From the NCBI RefSeq assembly GCF_030812775.1, contig NZ_JAUSTI010000006.1, positions 124,001-188,000 of the forward strand: DNA of 64,000 nt, written 5' to 3'. Both the position numbers and the translations under genes were made by a program. Below the pieces are notes generated by a model. The model did not search any database. It was not told where the DNA came from and worked only from the letters and a program-made list of their open reading frames with translations. The DNA comes from Paenibacillus tundrae (lineage in GTDB: Bacteria; Bacillota; Bacilli; Paenibacillales; Paenibacillaceae). Positions 36,256-45,627 of this stretch are shown in pieces; the first letter of the stretch is position 1, and each line of letters begins with the position of its first letter.

Positions 36256-37368
36256 ATGCACAAAGTCATTGTGGCAGATGATGAGCCGTATACACTGGAA
36301 GGCTGGAGAACAATGATTGACTGGCAGGCTTGTGGCTACGAATTATGTGGTACGGCGACGGACGGCGAAGAGGCGCTTTCCTTAATCGGTGCGATTGAAC
36401 CTGATCTGGTGGTAACCGATATTCAAATGCCTGTACTGGACGGTCTAGGATTAATTCGAACGATGCGTGAGGAATTGAAAAATAACGCTAAGATCGTTAT
36501 TGCTACAGGGTATTCTGAATTTGGTTATGCCAAGCAGGCGATCCAGTACCAAGTTGACGAGTATGTTCTCAAACCGCTGGTCACTGAAGAGATTCATCAG
36601 ATATTGCTTGAACTCATCCCACCATTAAACCAACGTAGAGACGAGAAAAAGTACACTGGAACCGTTGATCCTGGGAATGAAATGACAACCCACAGATCCA
36701 TGGGACTAGACACGCCAGAGCATTATGATCATGAAGGGATGCTTTCTTTGTCGAGACAACTGTTGGTGGCCATTGAGGCAGGCGACGTTAGTGAAATCCA
36801 AGCTGTAGTCGACAAGATACTATGCTTGATCGTGAGATCGGAAATGTCTCTCAGCCAGGCTCATAGTGTCATCCGATATATGCACGGTGAGTTGCTGCGT
36901 AAGTTCAGCGAAAAAAAAGACTGTATGCTGTTGCTCCAGGAGAGAGCATGGCATGAAGCGGAGAGCTGGACATCTGGAAAATTAAAAGGGCTATGCATTC
37001 AATTAGCAGAACGTTTATCGCAATCCTTAACCAACAAGTCCACCATGAGAAGTCCTGTAGCCGAAGCGATCGAATATTTGAATGAGCATTATTGCACGAA
37101 AATAAAGCTGCAGGATCTTGCCCAGCAAATCCATGTGAATTCGGCTTATCTTGGTCAGCAGTTTAAGCAGGAAGTCGGCGTCAGCTTCAGCGAATATATT
37201 CATAGGCTTCGGATTGAGGAAGCGCGTAAATTGCTCCGCCGAACCCATATGAAAATCTCGGATATTGCATCCAAGCTTGGCTATCACGATGCAGAGTATT
37301 TTACAGATAAATTTAAAGCGCTTACAGGGGAACTCCCATCTGTCTACAAAAACAAAAGTCAAGGGTGA
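36256..37368 (+). CDS. YesN-type response regulator with AraC domain (first of two)
   Basis: 370 residues from ATG 36256 (GGAAGGTGGG upstream); upstream in-frame codons lack a site. Receiver domain (about 1-120): VIVADDEPYTLEGW, phospho-acceptor Asp in LVVTDIQMPVLDG, Lys in VLKPLVTEE. The linker is short (about 120-265). C-terminal AraC double HTH: LQDLAQQIHVNSAYLGQQFKQEVG and ISDIASKLGYHDAEYFTDKFKALTG. The stop is 4 nt before the GTG of the kinase. Probably activates the transporter genes downstream, and perhaps the xylanase. Confidence 0.9.
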   Translation: MHKVIVADDEPYTLEGWRTMIDWQACGYELCGTATDGEEALSLIGAIEPDLVVTDIQMPVLDGLGLIRTMREELKNNAKIVIATGYSEFGYAKQAIQYQVDEYVLKPLVTEEIHQILLELIPPLNQRRDEKKYTGTVDPGNEMTTHRSMGLDTPEHYDHEGMLSLSRQLLVAIEAGDVSEIQAVVDKILCLIVRSEMSLSQAHSVIRYMHGELLRKFSEKKDCMLLLQERAWHEAESWTSGKLKGLCIQLAERLSQSLTNKSTMRSPVAEAIEYLNEHYCTKIKLQDLAQQIHVNSAYLGQQFKQEVGVSFSEYIHRLRIEEARKLLRRTHMKISDIASKLGYHDAEYFTDKFKALTGELPSVYKNKSQG

Positions 37369-37372
37369 TTAC

Positions 37373-39145
37373 GTGCGAAGAAATAGATGGATGTTTCACA
37401 AGGTCAATGATATTCCTCTTCGATCCAAGCTACTGCTGATCTATATCTTCAGCATTCTTCTGCCGGTCATAATCATTAATGTATTCTTCTATCAGCGAAC
37501 CTCTTCAGATATCAAGATACGAGAAGAAGAAAACTTACGCAAATCAATAGAGCGGGCGGCAGGAGAACTGCTGGGCATGATTGATGAGAGTGTAGCCTTG
37601 AGCCGGATTATTGCAGCCGATGACACCTTATATCAGGCGCTCGATCAGACGTATGACTCGCCCGTTGAGTATTATAATCAATATGATGGATTTCTACGTG
37701 GCAAGTTGACTCGATATATGTCGGCCAACATTCTGGAGGTTCGCATCTTAACAGATAACGATACCATTCAGACGGGCAGTCATTACGCGGTGATTGGGCA
37801 AGGAGAGCAAGATGTTCTAGGATTGGAGCGCTTGAAGGAAACCAAAGGTGGAATTATGGTCGTGGATTATGACGAGGCTGCGGGGTTTAATCCAGGTAGA
37901 CGCATTAGTGTCATTGGCAAAATGGATACATATACGTCCTATTCAACTTATGCCAAATATTCAAAAATCGATCTGCAGCTCAGTCGAGTGTACAGTATTT
38001 TGAATCGAGAAACGAATAGTCTGCAGCTTCGTCTAGTTGATGAGAATAATCGTATTGTGGTGTCCAGCGATCAGTCTCATCAGGATGCAATCCAAAGTTC
38101 GTCTTCATCGACAGTTGAGGGGAACTCTAGATATCGATTAGAGCAAACATTAGGTAACCTTGATTATCTGAAGGACTGGAAATTAATAGGGATCGCCAAC
38201 ACAGATCATCTGGATCAGTTATTAGCAGAAGCACGTAACTCGATTTTATGGCTCGCATTAATTAGCACGATTATCCCTTCTGTGCTGATCTATATTATTC
38301 TTCGCTCTTATCATTATCGCATTCAGAAGCTGTCCAAACATATGAAGAGAGTGCGCAATGATCGTTTTGATGTGATTGAAATTCAAGAGGGTCGGGATGA
38401 GATCGGTGGATTGATCCGTACGTTCAATATGATGGTTGGCAAAATTCATTCTCTCATCAATGATGTCTACAAATTAGAAATCAGACAAAAGGATCTAGAG
38501 CTAGATCGAGTTCGAACGGAATTATCGATGCTTCAAAGTCAGATGAATCCCCATTTTTTGTTCAATACATTAAATGCACTACTCGTTGTCAGTACGAAGA
38601 ATGGTTATACAGAAGTTACTGAAATTATAAAAAGCTTATCGTTGTTAATGCGGCAATTGCTCAGCAGATCGGATAACCTTGTCCCCTTGCAGGAAGAGCT
38701 GCAATTCACGTCCCTCTATTTGCAGATTGAGAAGTTTCGGTTTGGTGATCTGTTCAACTATACATTTGAGATCGATCCTGAAGCGGCTTCACTGCGGATT
38801 CCACGCATGAGCATTCAGCCCCTGGTTGAAAATGCATGCAAGCACGGGTTACAGGCTCGGAAGGATGGTCGACTGATTCGGGTAACGGCTAGACTGACGA
38901 AATCTGGTTTGGATATCCGAGTGATCGACAATGGAGTGGGCATGGATGAGGGGAAACTGAATCAGCTTATGAGGGATGTGCGTTCTGATCGTGTGATGGA
39001 TGGTCACGTGGGTATTCGTAACGTCTACCGACGGCTTGAGCTTTTTTATGAGGGAGCTGCTATATTCAACATTCGTAGTGGACTAGACGAAGGAACGGAA
39101 GCAGGCTTTCTTATTCCATTCTCAATTATGGAAACGAAGGGATAG
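37373..39145 (+). CDS. YesM-type sensor histidine kinase
   Basis: 590 residues, starting at GTG 37373 (AAGGGTG upstream) or ATG 37391. Order: membrane helix (about 18-40), extracellular Cache-like region (about 45-280), second helix (about 283-303), HAMP (about 304-360), His_kinase with the phospho-accepting LQSQMNPHFLFNTLNALLVV, and HATPase_c with PLVENACKHGLQAR and VIDNGVGMDEG. It likely senses xylan-derived oligosaccharides directly or through the LplA-type protein encoded further down. It lies between two regulator genes. Confidence 0.9.
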   Translation: MRRNRWMFHKVNDIPLRSKLLLIYIFSILLPVIIINVFFYQRTSSDIKIREEENLRKSIERAAGELLGMIDESVALSRIIAADDTLYQALDQTYDSPVEYYNQYDGFLRGKLTRYMSANILEVRILTDNDTIQTGSHYAVIGQGEQDVLGLERLKETKGGIMVVDYDEAAGFNPGRRISVIGKMDTYTSYSTYAKYSKIDLQLSRVYSILNRETNSLQLRLVDENNRIVVSSDQSHQDAIQSSSSSTVEGNSRYRLEQTLGNLDYLKDWKLIGIANTDHLDQLLAEARNSILWLALISTIIPSVLIYIILRSYHYRIQKLSKHMKRVRNDRFDVIEIQEGRDEIGGLIRTFNMMVGKIHSLINDVYKLEIRQKDLELDRVRTELSMLQSQMNPHFLFNTLNALLVVSTKNGYTEVTEIIKSLSLLMRQLLSRSDNLVPLQEELQFTSLYLQIEKFRFGDLFNYTFEIDPEAASLRIPRMSIQPLVENACKHGLQARKDGRLIRVTARLTKSGLDIRVIDNGVGMDEGKLNQLMRDVRSDRVMDGHVGIRNVYRRLELFYEGAAIFNIRSGLDEGTEAGFLIPFSIMETKG

Positions 39146-39156
39146 GAGGAATGAAC

Positions 39157-40710
39157 ATGTATAAGGTTCTTCTTGTGGATGATGAACCGTTTGCGATAGA
39201 GGGACTACAACTGTTAATTGACTGGGAGAAGCATGGATTCGAAGTCGGTGGGATATGTGCCAACGGGGAGGATGCTATTGATGCCATTTCCCGTGAGCAG
39301 CCTGACTTGGTCGTAACCGATATTCGAATGCCGGTCATGAATGGGCTGGAACTCATTGAAGAAGCCCGCCGGCTAGGTCATCGCTCAATATTGTTTGTCA
39401 TTACGAGTGGATATAGTGACTTCAATTATGCCAGACAGGCGATACGACTCGGGGTATCCCATTATTTGACCAAACCGGTGATCGAGTCCGAAGCGGATGA
39501 TGTGCTGCAACGGCTGAGAGAAGAATTGGTGCACCGGGAAACGCGCGAGTTAATGTTGAATCAGGCTTATAATCAGCGAACGAAGCAAGCTTTACTTACG
39601 TTAGTCATGAACCAAGATCAGGCAGAACTTGGGGATGAGATAGATTGGGTCGTGCATGAGTTGTCTGCTAAAGCACATACGTGGGCCTACTTGATAGTGA
39701 TGATTCAAGGCGATAGTGCAAGTGCCATACAGGCGATCCAACAATTTATGGATGATGAGCATTGCGGGTACCTGCTGGATGCCGAATGGAGTCCTTATGG
39801 CATTGTCTGGGGTGACTGTAGCAACGCTTCTACCAGTTCGGATCAAGACTTACGGCAATTTGCAGAGCGGCTCCTGAACGTTCTAGATCAGCAGGCGGTA
39901 GCAAGTCGGGTGCAAATAGCTGTAGGCTGTCCTGTCAGCCAAGTACAAGAATTAACGATCTCTTACCGTGCTGCCGTAGAAGCAGGACGCTTTTTATTTT
40001 TTGATGATACACGGCTCCTGTACGCAGAGGACATGAATGAACAGCATTTGCCGTTTGATCCAGATACGTTAATGGAAGCAGACCTCATTATGGAGCTAAT
40101 CGAAAACGGTTCCGGGGCAGAATTATCGACGTCTGTCTGGCGAGCGTTCGATACATTTAAAGATCAAATGGCTGCACCAGAGCTAGTTCATATTTTTGCA
40201 ACTCAGATTATGTTTCGCGGACTTTCCCTCTTCAAGGAACTGGGCGGAGAACCGAATACATTGATGCAAGATTCAGCTCTCCATCTCCATGAACGGCGTT
40301 ATCAGAACATAGAGGAGACAGCCAGAATGCTAGAAGCATTCTGCCTCAAATGCCAATCGGAGATCGGGACGCTGCGAGAACGACGTGTGGGTGGAACCCA
40401 GGCTATGGTAGCGGAATACGTCCACAATCATTACAAGGAAACCTTCACGATTAAAGAGCTCGCCGAGCGATTCTATATTCATCCGGTTCATCTGGGGCAA
40501 TCCTTTATGCGTAAGTATGGCAAAGGGGTGCTGGATGTTGTGCATGATCTGCGAATGGAGGAAGCGAAGCAACAGCTTCGAGAGACCGACCAGGCATTGT
40601 ATATGATTGCGGAACAAGTAGGTTATCGAAGCTATCAACATTTTCTGAAACAATTTGAGAAAAGGGTGGGTATGAAACCAGCAGAATATAGGCTGCAATC
40701 TACGCTTTGA
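39157..40710 (+). CDS. YesN-type response regulator with AraC domain (second of two)
   Basis: 517 residues. ATG 39157 is preferred over 39151 because GGAGGA sits 6 nt before it. Receiver domain: VLLVDDEPFAIEG, Asp in LVVTDIRMPVMNG, Lys in LTKPVIESE (about 1-125). The linker is long (about 130-400), as in full-length YesN. C-terminal AraC region: IKELAERFYIHPVHLGQSFMRKYG and IAEQVGYRSYQHFLKQFEKRVG. It follows the kinase gene by about 11 nt. It differs in linker length from the first regulator, so the two probably do not bind the same site. Confidence 0.9.
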   Translation: MYKVLLVDDEPFAIEGLQLLIDWEKHGFEVGGICANGEDAIDAISREQPDLVVTDIRMPVMNGLELIEEARRLGHRSILFVITSGYSDFNYARQAIRLGVSHYLTKPVIESEADDVLQRLREELVHRETRELMLNQAYNQRTKQALLTLVMNQDQAELGDEIDWVVHELSAKAHTWAYLIVMIQGDSASAIQAIQQFMDDEHCGYLLDAEWSPYGIVWGDCSNASTSSDQDLRQFAERLLNVLDQQAVASRVQIAVGCPVSQVQELTISYRAAVEAGRFLFFDDTRLLYAEDMNEQHLPFDPDTLMEADLIMELIENGSGAELSTSVWRAFDTFKDQMAAPELVHIFATQIMFRGLSLFKELGGEPNTLMQDSALHLHERRYQNIEETARMLEAFCLKCQSEIGTLRERRVGGTQAMVAEYVHNHYKETFTIKELAERFYIHPVHLGQSFMRKYGKGVLDVVHDLRMEEAKQQLRETDQALYMIAEQVGYRSYQHFLKQFEKRVGMKPAEYRLQSTL

Positions 40711-40781
40711 GAGTAATAATGATGACTTGTACATCATGAACATCTGAAATTAAGGGGGGAAGGACCTTAAATTTAACTATT

Positions 40782-40796
40782 TTGGAAACGCATACA
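40782..40796 (+). promoter_or_regulatory. CcpA cre site upstream of the LplA-type gene
   Basis: TTGGAAACGCATACA matches WTGNAANCGNWWNCA at all 15 positions, 52 nt before the binding-protein start. The best cre match in the window. Confidence 0.6.
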
Positions 40797-40848
40797 TTTC
40801 ATCATAATAAGACCTGTAAGCAATCCAACTTCCAAGGAGGGGCAATAC

Positions 40849-42510
40849 ATGGGGGTCTTGAAGAGGAAAAAATTATGGGGATCCGTTTCACTCGTTCTGG
40901 CAATCAGCCTAGCGCTGGTAGGTTGCAGCGGTGAGGAAGCCAAGACAACAACGGTGGACGGCAAGGAAGTTTTGAACATCTCGGCTTTTATTGGTACACC
41001 TAACCAGGCGCCGGCTCAGGATAATCGGATATACAAACAAATCGAAGAAGAGCTTGGCGTTAAGCTGAACATGGAATTCCTAGTCGGTGATCTTCAGCAA
41101 AAATTGGGGGTTATGATTGCAGGTGGAGATTTCCCCGATCTGATCACAGCAGATACGAAATTGGTTGCGGCTGGTGCCGTTATTCCACTGGAAGAACTGA
41201 TTGAGGAGCATGCACCTAACCTGAAGAAGCATTACGCTAAAGATTGGGAGCGAATGAAAGATTCCAGCGACGGACATATTTATTGGTTACCAAACTATGG
41301 CGTTTATACCGGTGAATTCATTAGTAACTACTATTCTGGTCCTGCCTTCTGGATTCAAAAGGCGGTTCTGAAAGAAGCCGGATATCCAACACCTAAGACG
41401 CTAGATGAATATATGAAGCTGATTCGTGATTATGCTGCGAAGCACCCAACAACGGAGGATGGTCAGCCGACCATTGGATTCACCACACTTGCATCCGACT
41501 GGAGAACGTTCCCGTTGCTTAATCCACCAGAGCATCTGACGGGTCACCCGAATGATGGCGGTGTTGTCGTAGATGACAACGGCGTGGCAAGTGTATTCGC
41601 AGATAAGGATATTTCCAAACGTTATTATAAAGAGCTGAACAGTCTTTATAACGATGGTTTGCTTGATAAGGAAGCTTTTGTACAGAACTATGACCAATAC
41701 TTGGCCAAAATCTCTTCAGGACGCGTGATTGGCATGTTTGATCAGCACTGGAATTTCCAGCAGGGTGAAGACCCACTCGTAGCTCAGGGTAAAATCAGTC
41801 AAACGTATGTCGGCTTACCGCTTGTATACGATACAAGCATTAAGGATCACTATTTAGATCGTCCGGTCATTAACTTGAATAATGGTTTCGGTATTAGTAA
41901 AGATGCCAAAGATCCGGTAGCCATCCTCAAGTTCCTTGATGCGCTCATGGATGAGAAGTATCAGAAGCTGCTGTCCTGGGGTGAAGAAGGCGTGGATTAC
42001 ATGGTGAACGAAGAAGGTCGATTCTATCGTACACCAGAGCAGCGTACACAGCAGGAAGACCCAGCTTGGAGACTGGCTAACAAAGCAGAAGGCTTCTACG
42101 GTGCAGCGCCGAAAATGGAAGGAACCTTTGAAGATGGGAATGCGATCGGAGCAACGAATCAACCAGAGGAGTTCTATGACGGCTTGAAGCCAGAGGATAA
42201 AGAGTTGTTGGATGCTTACGGTTACAAAACATGGAGTGATTTCTTCTCTCCTGCACCTGAGAACCCAGTGTATTATCCAGCATGGCAGGTCGATCTGCAG
42301 GAAGGTTCAGATGCTTCGGTTGCGAACAAGCAAATGACGGATACTTCTCTTAAGTTCTTGCCTAGAGCGATCATGTCCAAAGCAGATGAGTTCGATTCCG
42401 TATGGAGCGAATATGAGGATGCATACAAGAAAATCGATGTGAAGGCTTATGAAGACCGAATTAACGAGCAATTGCAATGGCGGATTCAGAACTGGACCGT
42501 GGAAAAATAG
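40849..42510 (+). CDS. LplA-type oligosaccharide-binding lipoprotein
   Basis: 553 residues, the long family-1 solute-binding type that accompanies LplB/YtcP permeases. Signal with lipobox LALVGC-SG (Cys about 26) after ATG 40849 (AGGAGGGG upstream). Family features include DFPDLITADTKL (about 98-109), the aromatic-rich SNYYSGPAFWIQK, and KYQKLLSWGEEGVDYM near 365-380. The mature protein would present oligosaccharide to the two permeases. ATP is not supplied locally: this class normally borrows an MsmK-like ATPase encoded elsewhere, and none is present in the window. Substrate inferred as (glucurono)xylo-oligosaccharide from the xylanase context. Confidence 0.9.
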   Translation: MGVLKRKKLWGSVSLVLAISLALVGCSGEEAKTTTVDGKEVLNISAFIGTPNQAPAQDNRIYKQIEEELGVKLNMEFLVGDLQQKLGVMIAGGDFPDLITADTKLVAAGAVIPLEELIEEHAPNLKKHYAKDWERMKDSSDGHIYWLPNYGVYTGEFISNYYSGPAFWIQKAVLKEAGYPTPKTLDEYMKLIRDYAAKHPTTEDGQPTIGFTTLASDWRTFPLLNPPEHLTGHPNDGGVVVDDNGVASVFADKDISKRYYKELNSLYNDGLLDKEAFVQNYDQYLAKISSGRVIGMFDQHWNFQQGEDPLVAQGKISQTYVGLPLVYDTSIKDHYLDRPVINLNNGFGISKDAKDPVAILKFLDALMDEKYQKLLSWGEEGVDYMVNEEGRFYRTPEQRTQQEDPAWRLANKAEGFYGAAPKMEGTFEDGNAIGATNQPEEFYDGLKPEDKELLDAYGYKTWSDFFSPAPENPVYYPAWQVDLQEGSDASVANKQMTDTSLKFLPRAIMSKADEFDSVWSEYEDAYKKIDVKAYEDRINEQLQWRIQNWTVEK

Positions 42511-42627
42511 AAAAAGTGAATTAGAGTCTTCCGGAAGGTGTGAATGGCATGCAGGAGCATGCATTACGCAAACCGTACCTTCCGGGGTCTCTTGCTAATC
42601 GCTGTAGCCTAATAGGAGGAGTGAAGG

Positions 42628-43593
42628 ATGGCGAACACGCCTAGAGCCATACAGAATCAATCAGCTCCAACCGTTGCTGCCAAGACGTCTATGTTCAAGC
42701 GTTTACGTAGCCAGAAACAGCTCATGTTTATGTCTCTACCGATCGTCGCGTATATTCTAGTATTTTCGTACTATCCGATCTGGGGCTGGGTCATGGCTTT
42801 TCAGAATTACAGTCCAGCGAAGAGCTTCGCGCAGCAGGAGTGGGTCGGACTTAAGCACTTCAAGTTTCTGCTTACGGACGACGCGTTTCTGAACGTGCTT
42901 CGCAATACCATCGCAATGAGCTTAATCAATATGATACTTGGATTTGTGACAGCTATTTTATTTGCGGTGCTACTCAATGAGATCAAAAACAAGCTCTACA
43001 AACGGACAATTCAAACGATCTCGTATCTGCCCCATTTTCTATCCTGGATCATCGTTACGGGCATTGTAGCGAGTTCGTTATCGGTAGACGGCGGGATTGT
43101 CAATGTTGTGTTGATGAAGCTGGGATTCATTGACGAACCGATTATGTGGCTTAGTGTACCGGAATACTTCTGGGGCATTGTCGGCGCTTCCCATGTGTGG
43201 AAAGAGGTCGGTTGGAACGCCATTATTTATCTGGCAGCTATTACATCCATTGACCCTTCGCTCTACGAAGCAGCAGAGATTGATGGAGCGAATCGCTATC
43301 AGAAAATGCTGTATGTCACACTGCCTGGAATCAAGTCCATCGTCATTATCTTGCTGATCATGAACATGGGATGGATTCTGGAAGCAGGCTTCGAAGTACA
43401 GTACTTACTGGGTAATGGGGTCGTTGTGGACTGGTCTCAGACCATAGATATCTTCGTTCTGAAATACGGCTTGCAGATCGGTAACTATTCACTCGCAACC
43501 GCTGCAGGTATATTCAAAACCATTGTCAGTATCACACTGATCTTTGCAGCTAACTCGCTTTCCAAACGCTTCGGTGAGGATCGATTAATATGA
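42628..43593 (+). CDS. LplB-type sugar ABC transporter permease
   Basis: 321 residues with six membrane helices. A cytoplasmic N-terminal tail of about 35 residues precedes SLPIVAYILVFSYYPIWGWVMAFQNY, the hallmark opening of LplB-type permeases. The ATPase-contact EAA loop is seen as YEAAEIDGANRYQKMLYVTLPG (about 211-232). It forms the membrane channel with the next gene, which starts 13 nt further on. Binding-protein gene upstream, gap about 117 nt containing a possible small hairpin. Confidence 0.93.
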   Translation: MANTPRAIQNQSAPTVAAKTSMFKRLRSQKQLMFMSLPIVAYILVFSYYPIWGWVMAFQNYSPAKSFAQQEWVGLKHFKFLLTDDAFLNVLRNTIAMSLINMILGFVTAILFAVLLNEIKNKLYKRTIQTISYLPHFLSWIIVTGIVASSLSVDGGIVNVVLMKLGFIDEPIMWLSVPEYFWGIVGASHVWKEVGWNAIIYLAAITSIDPSLYEAAEIDGANRYQKMLYVTLPGIKSIVIILLIMNMGWILEAGFEVQYLLGNGVVVDWSQTIDIFVLKYGLQIGNYSLATAAGIFKTIVSITLIFAANSLSKRFGEDRLI

Positions 43594-43606
43594 GGAGGAC
43601 ATATCG

Positions 43607-44509
43607 ATGGGAATAAACAAGTCTCGGCTTGAGCCGATTGTCTTCCATACGTTAAACGGCGCACTGATGATCTTTATTGCAGTCGTGACCCTGTATCCGT
43701 TTCTGAACACCCTTGCCATATCGTTCAATGCAGGTAATGACACGATCCGTGGAGGCATCTATCTATGGCCGCGGGAGTGGACAGCTCAGAATTATCGAGC
43801 CGTATTTGCTGGGGGAACCATCTTCCAGGCCTTCGGCATCTCGGTTGCGAGAACCGTGCTAGGCACGGTGATCAGCTTATTTCTGACCTCTATGCTCGCT
43901 TACACTCTAAGTCGCAGAGATTATATCCTGCGTAAACCAATTACGATTATTGTTGTACTGACGATGTATTTCAGTGCAGGTCTGATTCCAACCTACTTCC
44001 TAATCAAGGATCTGCATTTGCTCAACAACTTCCTAGTGTATATTATTCCGGGTTTGATCAGTGCATTTAACATGATCGTGATTCGGACGTATATTCAGAC
44101 ACTGCCGGAAGGACTAATTGAATCCGCTAAGATTGATGGAGCCGGTGATTTCAGAACGTTTATCTCAATTATTTTGCCGTTATGTCAGCCTGTACTTGCT
44201 ACGGTGGCGTTGTTCATCGCAGTGGGTCAATGGAACTCATGGTTTGATACGTTCTTGTATGCATCATCCAAGCAGAATCTGAGCACGCTGCAATACGAAC
44301 TAATGAAGCTGTTATCCTCGTCAATGAATTCCAATAGCAGTGCTGCTGTTGCTAACGGAGCAGATCTCGGGGCAGCTCGGAATATGGTTACACCTGTATC
44401 GATTCGCGCGGCCATTACAATCGTAGCAGCTTTGCCAATCTTGGTGGTGTATCCATTCTTGCAGAAGTATTTTGTTCATGGATTACAGCTTGGAGGCGTT
44501 AAGGAATAG
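43607..44509 (+). CDS. YtcP/LplC-type sugar ABC transporter permease
   Basis: 300 residues, six membrane helices. The standard YtcP-type opening is present (ALMIFIAVVTLYPFLNTLAISFN, about 15-37). The EAA loop reads GLIESAKIDGAGDFRTFISIILPLCQPVLATV (about 166-197), and the C-terminus ends with LPILVVYPFLQKYFVHGLQLGGVKE, a family trademark. GAGGAGG lies just upstream of ATG 43607. It completes the xylan-locus transporter; a terminator follows at 44572. Confidence 0.93.
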   Translation: MGINKSRLEPIVFHTLNGALMIFIAVVTLYPFLNTLAISFNAGNDTIRGGIYLWPREWTAQNYRAVFAGGTIFQAFGISVARTVLGTVISLFLTSMLAYTLSRRDYILRKPITIIVVLTMYFSAGLIPTYFLIKDLHLLNNFLVYIIPGLISAFNMIVIRTYIQTLPEGLIESAKIDGAGDFRTFISIILPLCQPVLATVALFIAVGQWNSWFDTFLYASSKQNLSTLQYELMKLLSSSMNSNSSAAVANGADLGAARNMVTPVSIRAAITIVAALPILVVYPFLQKYFVHGLQLGGVKE

Positions 44510-44571
44510 TGGAGCGTTAACGTGTATATGCAGGTAATTTGAAGAAGCAGTAGCAAAAGAATAGTAGAATG

Positions 44572-44600
44572 AAACCGGTCATGGGATGACCGGTTTTTTT
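44572..44600 (+). terminator. Terminator of the xylan-locus transporter operon
   Basis: AAACCGGTCAT, GGG loop, ATGACCGGTTT and a T run: a strong, canonical terminator. Confidence 0.85.
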
Positions 44601-44747
44601 GAGCTTATGTCGTTTCTGTATTGATTCATGGACGAAGACAGCTCATGCAATTTGGAACAAAAGGGTAGTGAGTGTGTCTCATACATGGATAATATGGTAA
44701 AATTTATATGAATGATTATCCTTTCACAGCTCAGGAGGAAACGATTT

Positions 44748-45107
44748 ATGAGAAGAAGAATTTTGCCTATCCTAATGATGTTGCTCTTGTTGGTAGGATG
44801 CTCTAGTGATAAGCTATCGCTTCATGGAGAAAGTGCGGATTGGAACGTGAACATTAGTAGTGAAAATAAGAATGGCCCTATAAGCTTCGTAATCCGATAT
44901 CTAGGGGAAGAAGATCAGCCGAGAAATGTTCATTATCAGTTTGCTGGACAAGTGATTTCACCGAGTGGTTCGATGGAGAAGCTTAATGCTCCTTATAAGG
45001 AAATTTCATTTAAGAGGGATTCGAATGATTATGAATCTGAGACGCTTCCGATCCCCGTTCATATTCGGTGGAACCGAGATCAGGAAGAGACGATCTATGT
45101 GGAGTAA
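44748..45107 (+). CDS. Small lipoprotein of unknown function
   Basis: 119 residues from ATG 44748 with AGGAGG upstream. The lipobox LLLLVGC-SS (Cys at about 18) predicts surface attachment. The mature part is a single beta-rich domain: WNVNISSENKNGPISFVIRYLGEEDQPRNVHYQFAG, then SFKRDSNDYESETLPIPVHIRWNRDQEETIYV. No known family is evident; the fold looks immunoglobulin-like. It may share a transcript with the next small gene. Confidence 0.72.
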   Translation: MRRRILPILMMLLLLVGCSSDKLSLHGESADWNVNISSENKNGPISFVIRYLGEEDQPRNVHYQFAGQVISPSGSMEKLNAPYKEISFKRDSNDYESETLPIPVHIRWNRDQEETIYVE

Positions 45108-45172
45108 AATAAACGAAGGTGACCGAGCATATATAGGTCGATATTTTGCATCCGAAGGAGGTGTGTTGTCAC

Positions 45173-45499
45173 TTGCTTCGACATCGTTTCGAACAATGGG
45201 TTAAGCGTCGAGCAGTTACGCTGCAATCCGAGCAGATTAGGACGGAACAGGTTCAAAAGGATAATGTAGATGAACGGCTCATACATGATCCTTCCACAGG
45301 ATTCAGACATGAGTCGAGACTTGCTATGGGCCAAGTGACTGTCTGGGAATCGAGACAGATGGAATATGAGGTCTTGAATATCGAGACGGAAGAACTGATC
45401 TTGTGGAAGTATGTGGAGAAGAATGACCGGAATGAAGTTGACTTCGATGAACTCTTGCAGGAATATTTCCAAGCATTGAAGTCGGGGTGCAAACTCTAA
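45173..45499 (+). CDS. Hypothetical small cytoplasmic protein
   Basis: About 108 residues if started at TTG 45173, with AAGGAGG 11 nt upstream; TTG 45146 is a weaker alternative. Sequence is charged and lacks signal or membrane segments. A DPSTGFRHESRLAMGQVTVWESRQMEYEVLNIETEELILWKYVEKN region looks like a compact beta domain ending in an acidic helix (DFDELLQEYFQAL). I cannot assign a family; the size and the neighbouring SMI1-type gene make an immunity-like role conceivable but unproven. Confidence 0.55.
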   Translation: MLRHRFEQWVKRRAVTLQSEQIRTEQVQKDNVDERLIHDPSTGFRHESRLAMGQVTVWESRQMEYEVLNIETEELILWKYVEKNDRNEVDFDELLQEYFQALKSGCKL

Positions 45500-45627
45500 A
45501 TGGATTAGTACAAGTGTCACGGGGAGGTTACTTTGCGAGCTTCCATTTACATCAACTCTGTAGTTGATTACACTTGAGGTATCGTAACTTGTTTACGTAA
45601 ATTATTATCATCAGGAGGAATCCATCC

